Source of the DNA: CAVPDA01 sp963702495
GTDB taxonomy: Bacteria; Pseudomonadota; Gammaproteobacteria; Burkholderiales; Rhodocyclaceae
Length of the DNA stretch: 64,000 nt
Assembly: GCA_963702495.1 (NCBI GenBank)
Contig: CAVPDA010000012.1
Span: forward strand, 1 to 64,000
Direction: 5' to 3'
Both the position numbers and the translations under genes were made by a program. The notes below the pieces were generated by a model. It did no database searches, was not told the DNA's origin, and saw only the letters and a list, made by a program, of their open reading frames with translations. Shown piece by piece: positions 52,612 through 61,360 of the stretch. Each line of letters starts with the position of its first letter. The first letter of the stretch is position 1.

Positions 52612-53280
52612 ATGCCAGGCGACCCGATCAACAACAGGCCATACATGGTGCACCGGATCGCCGCCAGCCCGGCCCGGCCCCACGACGAATCGTCGGACCC
52701 GTTCGCGCATGCCATGGGCGACCGCTTCGCGTTCGCGCGTGGTTTCGTCGCGCACCCGGCGCAGGTGGGCTCCGTGGTGCCGAGTTCGACTTTCCTCGAG
52801 CAGCGCCTGGTGCGTGCCGCGAACCTGGAGCAGGCGCGCACCGTGGTCGAGCTTGGCCCCGGCACGGGTGGCACGACGCGGGCATTGTTGCGCGCGCTGC
52901 GCCCCGACGCGCGTCTGCTGGCGATCGAGCTGAGCGCGGCGTTCCACGCGCGGCTGCTCGACAACATCGCCGACTCCCGGCTCGCCATGCAGTTGGGCAG
53001 CGCCGAACAGCTTGCCGAATACCTGCGGGATTGGCGCTTGCCGTCAGCCGACGTCGTGCTCTCGGGTATTCCGTTCTCCACCATGCCGGTCGCGGTGGCG
53101 CAGCGAACTGCAGCCGCGATCGCGGAGAACCTGGCCGCCGGCGGCCGCTTCGTCGCCTACCAGGTGCGCGCCCACGTCGCGCAGTTCATCACGCCGCTGC
53201 TCGGCGCGCCGACGGTCGGCTGGGAATGGCGCAACGTGCCGCCGCACCGCGTGTTCCGCTGGACCAAGCCCGGGCCGTGA
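52612..53280 (+). CDS. Phospholipid N-methyltransferase-like SAM enzyme
   Basis: The 222-residue protein is a class I SAM methyltransferase of the PmtA/rRNA adenine dimethylase-like group. It has FVAHPAQVGSVVPSSTFLEQ at the membrane-proximal N-terminus, the SAM motif TVVELGPGTGGTTRALL, and LSGIPFSTMP. PmtA-type enzymes methylate phosphatidylethanolamine; substrate assignment here is by family only. The start ATG has GGGGAG eight bases upstream. Confidence 0.78.
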   Translation: MPGDPINNRPYMVHRIAASPARPHDESSDPFAHAMGDRFAFARGFVAHPAQVGSVVPSSTFLEQRLVRAANLEQARTVVELGPGTGGTTRALLRALRPDARLLAIELSAAFHARLLDNIADSRLAMQLGSAEQLAEYLRDWRLPSADVVLSGIPFSTMPVAVAQRTAAAIAENLAAGGRFVAYQVRAHVAQFITPLLGAPTVGWEWRNVPPHRVFRWTKPGP

Positions 53281-53311
53281 CGTGGCAGTCGTGTCGGCGA
53301 TTCTCGCTGCT

Positions 53312-53345
53312 CCCCTCTCCTGCCGGGAGGGGCTGGGGGTGAGGG
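53312..53345. repeat. Short intergenic copy of the CT/GA-rich palindromic repeat
   Basis: CCCCTCTC-CTGCCGG-GAGGGG followed by GGGGGTGAGGG matches the element embedded in the aceF and lpdA linkers. It lies in the 317-bp gap after the methyltransferase gene; no gene was found in the remaining bases of the gap. Confidence 0.65.
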
Positions 53346-53597
53346 AAGCGTCATGGCGAGGACCTCCATCATTCGAGGCGGCTGGCATTGCACGGCCGTC
53401 GGGCCGGAAGCGCCCTCTTGCCTCGCTCGCTGCGCCGGCGCTGCGGTCCGGTGCCGGCGACGCGCCGGTCAAGATACCCGGAAAAGCTGCTAGGCTTCTC
53501 CGCTTGCGGGGCTCATCCTCCAACCGTGCCCGCGGCTATCCCCAGTGAGCGCACACTGACTCGATGATCGTCGGCAAAACATGATCTTACCGGCCCT

Positions 53598-54365
53598 ATG
53601 AAGCTGGCGACCTGGAACGTGAATTCCCTCAAGGTCCGGCTGCCCCAGGTGCTGGACTGGCTGGGCGCCCATCAGCCGGACGTCCTGTGTCTGCAGGAGA
53701 CCAAGCTCGAGGACAAGGCCTTCCCGCAGGACGAGATCGCCAAGGCGGGCTATCGGTCCCTGTTCACCGGGCAGAAGACGTACAACGGCGTGGCGATCCT
53801 GTCGCGGCAGCCGGCGGCCGCGGTCGCCGGCGCGATTCCCGGCTTCCAGGACGAGCAGAAGCGGCTGCTCGCCGCCGACGTCGAAGGCATACGCGTGGTG
53901 TGCGCTTATTTCCCCAACGGCCAGGCCGTCGGCAGCGACAAGTACGAGTACAAGCTGGGCTGGATCGCGGCGCTCACCCGTTGGCTGGAGGGGGAACTGA
54001 AGCAGCAGCCGAAGCTGGTCCTGACGGGCGACTTCAACATCGCGCCGGAGGAACGCGACGTGCACGACCCGAAGGCCTGGGAAGGCCAGGTCCTGTTCTC
54101 CGCGCCCGAGCGCGAGGCGTTCCGGACCCTGATCGCCCTCGGTTTCGCCGATGCATTCCGCCTGTTCGATCAAGCCGACAAGTCCTACACCTGGTGGGAC
54201 TACCGCATGCTGGCGTTCCGCCGCAACATGGGGCTGCGCATCGACCACATCCTGGTCTCCGCCGCCCTCGCGCCGAACTGCACCAGCTGCAGCATCGACC
54301 GCGCGCCGCGCAAACTGGAACGGCCCTCCGATCACGCCCCGGTGCTGTGCGAACTCACGCCATGA
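53598..54365 (+). CDS. xthA: Exodeoxyribonuclease III
   Basis: XthA is an AP endonuclease and 3'-5' exonuclease in base excision repair. The 255-residue protein has KLATWNVNSLKVRLPQVL at the start, the catalytic glutamate in LCLQETKLED, TGDFNIAPEERDV, DYRMLAFRRNMGLRIDHILV and the final catalytic SDHAPV. The stop overlaps the next gene's start as ATGA. Confidence 0.97.
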   Translation: MKLATWNVNSLKVRLPQVLDWLGAHQPDVLCLQETKLEDKAFPQDEIAKAGYRSLFTGQKTYNGVAILSRQPAAAVAGAIPGFQDEQKRLLAADVEGIRVVCAYFPNGQAVGSDKYEYKLGWIAALTRWLEGELKQQPKLVLTGDFNIAPEERDVHDPKAWEGQVLFSAPEREAFRTLIALGFADAFRLFDQADKSYTWWDYRMLAFRRNMGLRIDHILVSAALAPNCTSCSIDRAPRKLERPSDHAPVLCELTP

Positions 54366-55037
54366 CGCCGCAGGAGGAAGACCTGATCGGCGATCTGCTG
54401 CAGCTCTATCCGGTGCTGCAGGAACTGCCCGACGAGCCGCGCGCGCAATTCGCGCGCTCAGTCCAGGCGCTGCACCTGCCGGCCGGGGCGAAGGTGTTCG
54501 ACGAGAGCCAGGCCTGCCAGGGCTTCCCGTTCGTGCTGCGGGGCGGCATCCGGGTGGTGAAATGCGCGCCCAACGGCCGCGAACTGCCGCTCTACCGCGT
54601 CACTCCCGGGCGAGAGCTGCATCATCACCTCGAGCTGCCTGCTCGGGCACACGCCGTACAATGCGCGCGGCATCACGCAGGAGGAAACGGACATCCTGCT
54701 GCTGCCGCGGCCGGTATTCGACGAGCTGCTGGCCTATCCGCCGTTCCGCCGCTTCGTGTTCGAGCTGTTCTCCGAGCGCCTGTCGGAGCTCATGCAGCTG
54801 GTGGAGGAGGTTGCATTCCGCAAGCTCGATCAGCGCCTGGCCTCGCTGCTGCTGGGCAAGGGGCGCGTCGTGCGCACCACCCACCAGCAGCTCGCCGACG
54901 AATTGGGCAGCGTGCGCGAGATCGTCAGCCGGCTGCTCAAGGGCTTCGCCGACCAGGGCTGCGTCGCGCTCGGACGGGAGCAGATCGAGATTCTCGATCC
55001 GGGCGGGTTGCGCCAGCTCGCCAGCGATTCGCGCTGA
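54362..55037 (+). pseudogene. Crp/Fnr-family regulator with one frameshift
   Basis: The gene codes for an about 224-residue cyclic-nucleotide-binding-fold regulator. The N-terminal half (MTPQEEDLIGDLLQLYPVLQ, GFPFVLRGGIRVVK) and the C-terminal half (GITQEETDILLLP, then a helix-turn-helix TTHQQLADELGSVREIVSRLLKG) lie in different frames. Dropping one G in the CCCGGG run near 54608 joins them as RVTPGESCIITSSCLLGH. The effector domain has no FNR-type N-terminal cysteines; one CxxxxxxC-like pair appears around ESC and SSC. It precedes a DUF2892 gene with a palindromic operator-like site. Confidence 0.85.
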
Positions 55038-55071
55038 TCATCCTTCGCGCCATGGCAGCGCCCGCCGCCAA

Positions 55072-55087
55072 TGTAACCAAGGTTACA
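55072..55087. promoter_or_regulatory. Perfect 16-bp palindrome upstream of the DUF2892 gene
   Basis: TGTAACCAAGGTTACA is fully self-complementary, 66 bp before the DUF2892 start and 34 bp after the Crp/Fnr-family gene stop. Its size and symmetry suit binding by a Crp/Fnr-family dimer, so regulation of the small gene by its neighbour is the simplest reading. Confidence 0.6.
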
Positions 55088-55153
55088 GACGGCCCCCGCT
55101 GCGGCTGGTGTAATGCACCCACGTTGTTCAAACCCTTCGACGGAGACTGAGAC

Positions 55154-55342
55154 ATGAAAATGAATGTGGGCGGTATCGATAGGATCCTGCGCGTCATTGC
55201 CGGCCTGGCGCTGATCGCCTGGGCGCTGATGGGCGGACCGGTGTGGGCGTGGATCGGCGTGGTGCCCCTGGCCACCGGTCTGATCGGCTTCTGCCCGGTG
55301 TACCCGCTGCTCGGCGGTTTCAGCACCAAGAAGCAGGCCTGA
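55154..55342 (+). CDS. DUF2892 (YgaP-type) small membrane protein
   Basis: The 62-residue protein is a DUF2892 inner-membrane protein with two helices (ILRVIAGLALIAWALMG and VWAWIGVVPLATGLIGF) and the family ending CPVYPLLGGFST with its cysteine. It is often fused or adjacent to rhodanese domains in sulfur metabolism; here it stands alone. A GGAGA ribosome site precedes it. Confidence 0.88.
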   Translation: MKMNVGGIDRILRVIAGLALIAWALMGGPVWAWIGVVPLATGLIGFCPVYPLLGGFSTKKQA

Positions 55343-55346
55343 GGCG

Positions 55347-56138
55347 CTAGCCGATCCGGCCGGCCGCGGCACACGCGTTGGCGATGCGCACGTAGTCGGC
55401 CACCGCAAGACTCTCGCCGCGCAGGGTCGGCTCGATCCCCAGCGCGGCGAGTTCCTCTTCGGGCAGGAACGCGGCGAGGGTGTTGCGCAGCATCTTGCGC
55501 CGCTGGCCGAAAGCGGCGGCAACGACGCGGCCGAACAGCGCCGCATCCCGCGCCGCCAGGCGCGACGCCGGAAGCGGCACCAGCCGCACCACGGCGGACC
55601 TGACCTGCGGCACCGGGTTGAACGCCCCGGCCGGCACCTCGAACAGCTTGTCCAGCGCGAAGCGGTATTGCAGCGTCACCGACAGGCGGCCGTAGTCCGC
55701 CGTGTCCGGCGCGGCGACCATGCGATCCACCACTTCCTTCTGCAGCATAACCGTGATGTCGCGGATGCCCGGCGCGTAAGCAGCGAGATGGAACAGCAGC
55801 GGCGTGGAGATGTTGTACGGCAGATTGCCGACCACGCGCAGGTCCGGGCCGAGGCTGCCGAAGTCGAAGCTCAGCGCATCGCCTTCGTGCACGATCAGGC
55901 GCCCGTCAGGATAGGCTGCCCGCAGGTGCGCCGCCAGATCGCGGTCGAGTTCGACGACGTGCAGCGTATCGAGCGCTTCGAACAACGGCGCGGTCAATGC
56001 GCCCAGTCCCGGGCCGATCTCGACGAGCCTGTCGCCGCGCTGCGGGGCGACCGCGGCAACGATCTTGCGCACGTAGCCGCGGTCCACCAGGAAATTCTGT
56101 CCGAAGCGCTTGCGCGCACGGTGCGTGGTGGCGGACAT
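55347..56138 (-). CDS. rsmA: 16S rRNA dimethyladenosine transferase RsmA (KsgA)
   Basis: RsmA dimethylates A1518 and A1519 of 16S rRNA. The 263-residue protein has RKRFGQNFLVD at the N-terminus, the SAM motif VEIGPGLGALT, and the catalytic NLPYNIST. The start ATG before SATTHRARKRFGQ is the family start. It is the last gene of the lptD-surA-pdxA-rsmA operon, 29 bp after pdxA. Its stop is four bases from the convergent DUF2892 stop. Confidence 0.97.
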   Translation of the reverse strand: MSATTHRARKRFGQNFLVDRGYVRKIVAAVAPQRGDRLVEIGPGLGALTAPLFEALDTLHVVELDRDLAAHLRAAYPDGRLIVHEGDALSFDFGSLGPDLRVVGNLPYNISTPLLFHLAAYAPGIRDITVMLQKEVVDRMVAAPDTADYGRLSVTLQYRFALDKLFEVPAGAFNPVPQVRSAVVRLVPLPASRLAARDAALFGRVVAAAFGQRRKMLRNTLAAFLPEEELAALGIEPTLRGESLAVADYVRIANACAAAGRIG

Positions 56139-56167
56139 GGGGCGCGGCAGCCCTGCCGGCAAGGGCT

Positions 56168-57160
56168 CTAGCGCCGCTCGCTGGAGGCCATGGCCAGCGC
56201 CAGGTCGAGGGCGGCGTGGAGACTGCCGGGATCGGCCGTTCCGCTGCCGGCCAGGTCCAGCGCCGTGCCGTGATCGACGGAGGTGCGGATGATGGGCAGG
56301 CCGAGGGTCACGTTCACGCCCTCGCCGAAGCTGGCGTACTTGAGCGTTGCCAGCCCCTGATCGTGGTACATCGCCAGCACCGCGTCGCCGTGCTCCAGCA
56401 CCCGCGGCGTGAACAGGGTGTCGGCGGGCAGCGGGCCGGTCAGGTCCATGCCCTCCGCCCGCAGCCGCTGCAGCAGCGGCGCGATCACTTCGATTTCCTC
56501 CCGCCCCAGGTACCCCCCTTCGCCGGCGTGGGGATTGAGGCCGGCGACGAGAATGCGCGGTGCGGCAAGACCGAAGCGCCGGCGCAGGTCGGCGGCCAGG
56601 ATGCGCAGGCTCGTCTCGACGCATTCGGTGGTGATGGCGGCGGGCACGTCCTTGAGCGCGAGGTGGGTGGTGGCCAGGGCGACGCGCAGTCCGCCGCCCA
56701 CCAGCATCATGACCACGCGCGGCGTATCGGTCTTCTCCGCCAGATACTCGGTGTGGCCGCTGAAGGCGATGCCGGCATCATTGATGATGCCCTTGTGCAC
56801 CGGCGCCGTGACCATGGCGGCGAACTCGCCGCCGAGGCAGCCGGCGACGGCGCGGTCGAGCAGTGCGAGGACGTAACGCGCATTGGCCGGATCGAGCTGG
56901 CCGGCACGACTCGGCGCCCGCAGCGCAATGGGCAGCACTTCGAGCGCGCCGTCCGGCGGCGCAGACTCTGCAACGTATTCGACGAAGCGCGCCGCCACCC
57001 CCGCCTGCCGCGCGCGATCCTCCAGAAGCTGCCGCTCGCCCAGCACCACGACCCGCGCCGGCAGGCGGCGCCGGGCCAGCATGGCGCACAGTTCGGGGCC
57101 GATACCGGCCGGCTCGCCGCTGGTCACTGCGATGAGCGGAGGGCGCGGGACGTTGCTCAC
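56168..57160 (-). CDS. pdxA: 4-hydroxythreonine-4-phosphate dehydrogenase PdxA
   Basis: PdxA oxidises 4-phosphohydroxy-threonine in pyridoxal phosphate synthesis. The 330-residue product has PLIAVTSGEPAGIGPEL at the start, VTAPVHKGIIND, FSGHTEYLAE, GLNPHAGEGGYLGREE and the end motif YHDQGLATLKY. The start is a GTG before SNVPRPPL, 37 bp downstream of surA. Metal-binding histidines appear intact. Confidence 0.96.
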   Translation of the reverse strand: MSNVPRPPLIAVTSGEPAGIGPELCAMLARRRLPARVVVLGERQLLEDRARQAGVAARFVEYVAESAPPDGALEVLPIALRAPSRAGQLDPANARYVLALLDRAVAGCLGGEFAAMVTAPVHKGIINDAGIAFSGHTEYLAEKTDTPRVVMMLVGGGLRVALATTHLALKDVPAAITTECVETSLRILAADLRRRFGLAAPRILVAGLNPHAGEGGYLGREEIEVIAPLLQRLRAEGMDLTGPLPADTLFTPRVLEHGDAVLAMYHDQGLATLKYASFGEGVNVTLGLPIIRTSVDHGTALDLAGSGTADPGSLHAALDLALAMASSERR

Positions 57161-57197
57161 GTCAGCACCGCGCCGGTTCGCCGAACGGCCGGGCGCT

Positions 57198-58493
57198 TCA
57201 TTTCTCCTCCAGGCGATATTCGACGTACGCCCGGTCGCGCAACTGGCGCAGCCAGTCCTGGTAGGCCTCATCTGCCTTGCGCTCGCGGATCGCTTGTCGC
57301 GCGACGAGACGCTGTCGCTCCGACGAGACATCCTGCACGCGCCGCTCCAGCACCTGGATCAGATGCCAGCCGAAAGTGGATTGCACCGGCTGACTGACCT
57401 CCCCGGGCTTGAGGGTCGCCATCGCCCGCTCGAACTCGGGCACCGTGTCGCCCGCATAGACCCAGCCGAGATCGCCGCCCTTGGCCGCCGAGGCGTCGTT
57501 CGAATGCAGGCGCGCCAGTTCCGCGAAATCCGCGCCGTTGTCGAGCCTCTCCTTGAGGATGACGAGCTTGCGCTGCGCCTCGTCGGAGGACACGACTTCG
57601 TTGGTCTTGATCAGGACGTGACGGGCACGGGTCTGCTCCAGGCGCTGGCCGGCGAGCGCCCCGCCGCGCCGCTGATCCAGCTTCACGATGTGGAAGCCGG
57701 CCGGACTGCGCAGCACCCCGCTGACCTCGCCCGGCTGCATCTTTGCCACCGTGTCGACGAACAGCGACGGCAGCCGCTCGGCGGTGCGCCATCCGAGCGA
57801 ACCGCCGGTGAGGGCATCCGGTGCGTCGGAATAGCTCGCCGCGACCTGGGCAAACGGCGCTCCGAGCCGGATCTGCGCCAGCGCTTCCTCGCCCCTGGCG
57901 CGCACCCTGGACAGGGCTTCCGGGCTGGCCTGTTCCGGCACCCGCAGCAGGATGTGGTTCAGCAGATACTCTTCGGCCGCACCGGAGCGCTGCGGGCTGG
58001 AAAGGTAATTGTCGATTTCGGCCTCGGAGACGGTGACGCGGTTGTCCACCTCCCGCTCGCGCAGCCGCACCATGACGATCTCATTGCGGATCTCCTCGCG
58101 GAACGGGTCCCAGGCGATGCCATCCTTTTCCAGGGCGGCACGGAACTGGGACATGCTCAGGCGATTGGTATCGGCGATGCGGCCGAGCGCCTTCTCCAGC
58201 GTGGCATCGTCGACCCGCGTGCCGGACTCTTTCGCCAGTTGCAGCTGCACCTTCTCCATGATCATGCGCTCGAGCACCTGCCGTTCGAGCAGATTGCGCG
58301 CCGGCAGGGGCGTGTTCTGCTGGGCAAGCTGGCGCTCGATCTGGGCGAGGCGGGTGCGCAGTTCGAGCATCGTGATCACCTCGTCATTGACCACGGCGAC
58401 GATGCGGTCGCCTTCAACCGGGGTCGCGGCCTGCACCACGGCGACGCCGCACACCAGCGAAAACAGGACCAACAGCCAGCGAATCGTGCTCAT
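57198..58493 (-). CDS. surA: Periplasmic chaperone/peptidyl-prolyl isomerase SurA
   Basis: SurA escorts outer-membrane proteins, including LptD, through the periplasm. The 431-residue protein has a signal peptide (WLLVLFSLVCGVAVVQA), an N-terminal SurA domain (VNDEVITMLELRTRL) and two parvulin domains (around EEYLLNHILLRVPEQ and RARHVLIKTNEVV, each followed by a GG-LGW motif). It begins 43 bp after lptD. Confidence 0.97.
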   Translation of the reverse strand: MSTIRWLLVLFSLVCGVAVVQAATPVEGDRIVAVVNDEVITMLELRTRLAQIERQLAQQNTPLPARNLLERQVLERMIMEKVQLQLAKESGTRVDDATLEKALGRIADTNRLSMSQFRAALEKDGIAWDPFREEIRNEIVMVRLREREVDNRVTVSEAEIDNYLSSPQRSGAAEEYLLNHILLRVPEQASPEALSRVRARGEEALAQIRLGAPFAQVAASYSDAPDALTGGSLGWRTAERLPSLFVDTVAKMQPGEVSGVLRSPAGFHIVKLDQRRGGALAGQRLEQTRARHVLIKTNEVVSSDEAQRKLVILKERLDNGADFAELARLHSNDASAAKGGDLGWVYAGDTVPEFERAMATLKPGEVSQPVQSTFGWHLIQVLERRVQDVSSERQRLVARQAIRERKADEAYQDWLRQLRDRAYVEYRLEEK

Positions 58494-58536
58494 CGAATCT
58501 CTCTTCCATGCAGCAGGCGGGTCGCCTCAGCCATCC

Positions 58537-61248
58537 CTAGTCGGCCCCGAACACCGGGTCGGCCACGGGCTGATTGATCCGGCCATAACCGGGAATATTG
58601 CGATTGAGTATGTCCAGCGGATTGGAGCCGATGCTGGAAAGGCCGTTCAACTCGAGCTGGACGAAGAATGTGTTGTTGACGGTATCGAGGGTGGTGGCGA
58701 AGCGTTCCACCACGACGCGCGCCACCCAGCAGCCGCCATTGTATTCGAGGCCGCCGAGCGCGGCGAGGAGCCGGCGGTCGCGCAGCGAGTAGCTGTAGCG
58801 GCCGACGCCGTACCAGCCGCCGAATAGCGGCCACTGGCCGGAGGCGTCCACGTCCTCCAGGACATTCTTCTGGAAGCGGTAGCTGGCACTGAGGACGCGC
58901 GTGGGGCCCGGCTGATAGCGACCGCCGAAGACGAAGCGTTCGGTCAGATCATCGTTGGGGTTGTATTGCACGGCGGTGTCGAACGAAAGCGCCCGGCCGA
59001 CGCGCCCCGCCAGCGTCGCGAGGATGTCCGCGCTGCGGCTGGTCTGGGCCGGGACGCCGGGCGCCAGCGTCACCGTCTGGTCGCGGAAATAGTAGCGTTG
59101 TCCGATGGCGCCGCGCATCAGTTCGACGCCGTTGCCATCGAGCAGGCGCGACACCACCGCCGCCGTGACCTGGTTCGCATCGCCGATGCGATCGTTGCCG
59201 GAGAAGCGGTTCTCGGAAAAGATCTGGGCGAAGTTGTAATCCGCCTGGGCCGTGTCGAACAGCGGGATCTGGCTCTGATCCTGGTACGGCACGTACAGAT
59301 AGTAGAGCCGGGGCTCGAGCGTCTGGGTCGAGTTGGCGCCGAACCAGTCGGTCTGGCGCTCGAACGTGAGGCCCGAGTCGACGCTGGCGATGGGCAGCGT
59401 GACGCTGATGCTGTCGGGGCCGGTGGAGATCGTGCGGTTCAGGGTGTAATTCCTGAAATGGACGCCGAGCTTCGGCGTGACGAAGAAGGAAGAGGTCTCC
59501 ATCGGATAGGCGACCTGGGGATACACCACCAACCGCCGCCCCGCGTCGAGCGTGGGATGGCTGAAGTCCGTGTAGTCGCCGATGGCCGAGACGGCGAAGC
59601 CCTTCAGGTCGGGCCGGTTGGCGTTGAGTTGCAGCTGCGGCAGCTTCTCGTAGGGCTTCAGCACCGGTGGCCGCGCCGGATCCTGCAGCGTCTGATAGCG
59701 CTGGAGCAGGGCCATCGCGTTCCACCAGCCGCCGCTGTAGTTGAGATTGCCCTGCCGCAGCAGGTTGGTCTGGGAGGTGATCGTGGCGCGGGAAGCGAGG
59801 TCCGTGAAATAGGTGTCGTCCGACACCCCATTCACATCCAGTCCCGCGGACAGGCCGAAGGGCAGGGCCTGCGCATGCTGCAGCGAGTAGGCGTAGCGGT
59901 CGGCGCCGAGCACCTGGTCGTTGGGCAGGTATTCGCCGCGGGCGATGCCGCTGTAGCCGTGCTCCAGATAGCGGAATTCGCCGCCTACCTGCAGGCCGCG
60001 GCGCGCCATGTAGCGCGGCGCGATGGTGGCGTCCATGTCGGGGGCGATGTTCCAGTAGTAGGGCAGCGTCAGGCTGACGCCGGTCTGGCTGGTCGTGCCG
60101 AAGGTCGGCGTGAGAAATCCCGACTTGCGCTGGTTGTTCAATGAAAACTCGAGCCAGGGGCTGTACAGGAAGGGCACGCCTTTGAACACGACCGTGGCGT
60201 CCCTCGCCTCGCCGACTTCGCGCGTGTAATCGAGGAAGACGTCCCGCCCCCGGGCGTACCAGTCCGGGTTCTCGGGGCCGCAGGTGCTGTAGGTGGCACG
60301 GGTGAGGCGGAACAGGTTCTCGCCTTCGAAGTCGATGCGCTCCGCCTGGCCGTAGGCCGTGGTCGATTCCCGCGTCTGGCCGGGGGGCGGCAGCCGTGTG
60401 ATGGAATAAGTCGGCGTCTCGAAATAGCCGATGCTCTTCTCCAGCTTCAGGCGCAGCTTGGGCCCGCTCATGCGATCCAGGTCCTGCGTGAGGACGACGT
60501 TGCCCTCCGCTTCCACTTCGTCCTCGTCCTGCCAGTAGGTGAGGCGGTCGGCGTTGACGGTGTTGCCGATGCGGCGCAGATCGACATTGCCCTGGGCCAC
60601 GGTCTCGTTGGGTCCGTTGGCGTCGATGCGGTCGGCGGCAAGGAAGGTCGGGCGCGGCTCCTCGCTGCGTCCGGCAAGAGGCCGCAGGCGGGGAGACAGC
60701 CGCAGGCCGGGCAGGGGCGCCACTGCGGACTCGGCGGGCGGCACGGTCGGAGCCGCATCCTCCGCCGGACGCGGCGCCGGCTCCGCCGCCGGCGCCGGGG
60801 CCGGCGTGGATGCAGGCGCGGGCGCAGCGGCGGGAGTTGGCGCCGGGGCGGCGTCGGGGGCGACCGCAGGCGCCGTCGGCCGCACCGCGCCAGCTGCAGG
60901 CGGCGCCTTCTCGCCCTCTTGCGCCGCGGGCCGAATCGGTTCGGCGGCCGGGGTTCGGGGAGCGATCGGCCGCGCTTCCGCTTCGGGCGGCGCCGTCACC
61001 GGGCGCACCTGCGGGGGCTGCTGCGGGGGCTGCTGCGGGGGCTGCTGCGGGGGCTGCTGCGGGGGCTGCTGCGGGGGCTGCTGCGGGGGCTGGGGCGGGG
61101 GCTGGGGCGGCGGCGCCGACGGACCGAGCAGCGCGGGATCGACCTGCAGGGGCGCCAGGTTCTCCGCCGCCTCCAGGCTCTCCGCGTGTCCCGAGAGCAA
61201 CCCTCCCGAAACGCAGCAGATCATCAGGGGAACGAGCCGTCCGTGCAT
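58537..61248 (-). CDS. lptD: LPS assembly outer-membrane protein LptD with extended Pro/Gln-rich N-terminus
   Basis: LptD is the beta-barrel that inserts lipopolysaccharide into the outer membrane. The 903-residue product is longer than the usual ~780. After a signal-type start (MHGRLVPLMICC) comes a Pro/Gln-repeat and Ala/Pro-rich stretch of about 190 residues. The LptA-like jellyroll (ADRIDANGPNETVAQGNVDLRR) and the C-terminal barrel follow. Barrel motifs include FLYSPWLEFSLNNQRKSG and TVRYNPNDD-type strands. Family LptD needs disulfides; one cysteine pair around TYSTCGPENPDW and NGGCWVARVV is visible. Two upstream in-frame starts exist, but this one gives a plausible signal peptide. Confidence 0.93.
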   Translation of the reverse strand: MHGRLVPLMICCVSGGLLSGHAESLEAAENLAPLQVDPALLGPSAPPPQPPPQPPQQPPQQPPQQPPQQPPQQPPQQPPQVRPVTAPPEAEARPIAPRTPAAEPIRPAAQEGEKAPPAAGAVRPTAPAVAPDAAPAPTPAAAPAPASTPAPAPAAEPAPRPAEDAAPTVPPAESAVAPLPGLRLSPRLRPLAGRSEEPRPTFLAADRIDANGPNETVAQGNVDLRRIGNTVNADRLTYWQDEDEVEAEGNVVLTQDLDRMSGPKLRLKLEKSIGYFETPTYSITRLPPPGQTRESTTAYGQAERIDFEGENLFRLTRATYSTCGPENPDWYARGRDVFLDYTREVGEARDATVVFKGVPFLYSPWLEFSLNNQRKSGFLTPTFGTTSQTGVSLTLPYYWNIAPDMDATIAPRYMARRGLQVGGEFRYLEHGYSGIARGEYLPNDQVLGADRYAYSLQHAQALPFGLSAGLDVNGVSDDTYFTDLASRATITSQTNLLRQGNLNYSGGWWNAMALLQRYQTLQDPARPPVLKPYEKLPQLQLNANRPDLKGFAVSAIGDYTDFSHPTLDAGRRLVVYPQVAYPMETSSFFVTPKLGVHFRNYTLNRTISTGPDSISVTLPIASVDSGLTFERQTDWFGANSTQTLEPRLYYLYVPYQDQSQIPLFDTAQADYNFAQIFSENRFSGNDRIGDANQVTAAVVSRLLDGNGVELMRGAIGQRYYFRDQTVTLAPGVPAQTSRSADILATLAGRVGRALSFDTAVQYNPNDDLTERFVFGGRYQPGPTRVLSASYRFQKNVLEDVDASGQWPLFGGWYGVGRYSYSLRDRRLLAALGGLEYNGGCWVARVVVERFATTLDTVNNTFFVQLELNGLSSIGSNPLDILNRNIPGYGRINQPVADPVFGAD
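61010..61101. repeat. 12-bp tandem repeat inside lptD (Pro-Pro-Gln-Gln array)
   Basis: About seven near-perfect copies of the 12-base unit CTGCGGGGGCTG, read on the opposite strand as codons for Pro-Pro-Gln-Gln, encode residues shortly after the lptD signal sequence. In-frame length multiples would let copy number vary without breaking the gene. Confidence 0.85.
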
Positions 61249-61360
61249 GGAATGAAAACGCGCCGCGCGTTCGTATGCGGCGCCGGCCGTGCCGAATAGG
61301 CTGGAGGCACCGATGTTAGAATGCGCGAGTTTAGCATTTTCGCGATCCGCCACCCCAACG

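Noticed and set aside
61010..61101. Possible CRISPR-like array from regularly spaced repeats in lptD
   Set aside because: The units are 12 bp with no spacers, and they encode an in-frame Pro/Gln stretch.
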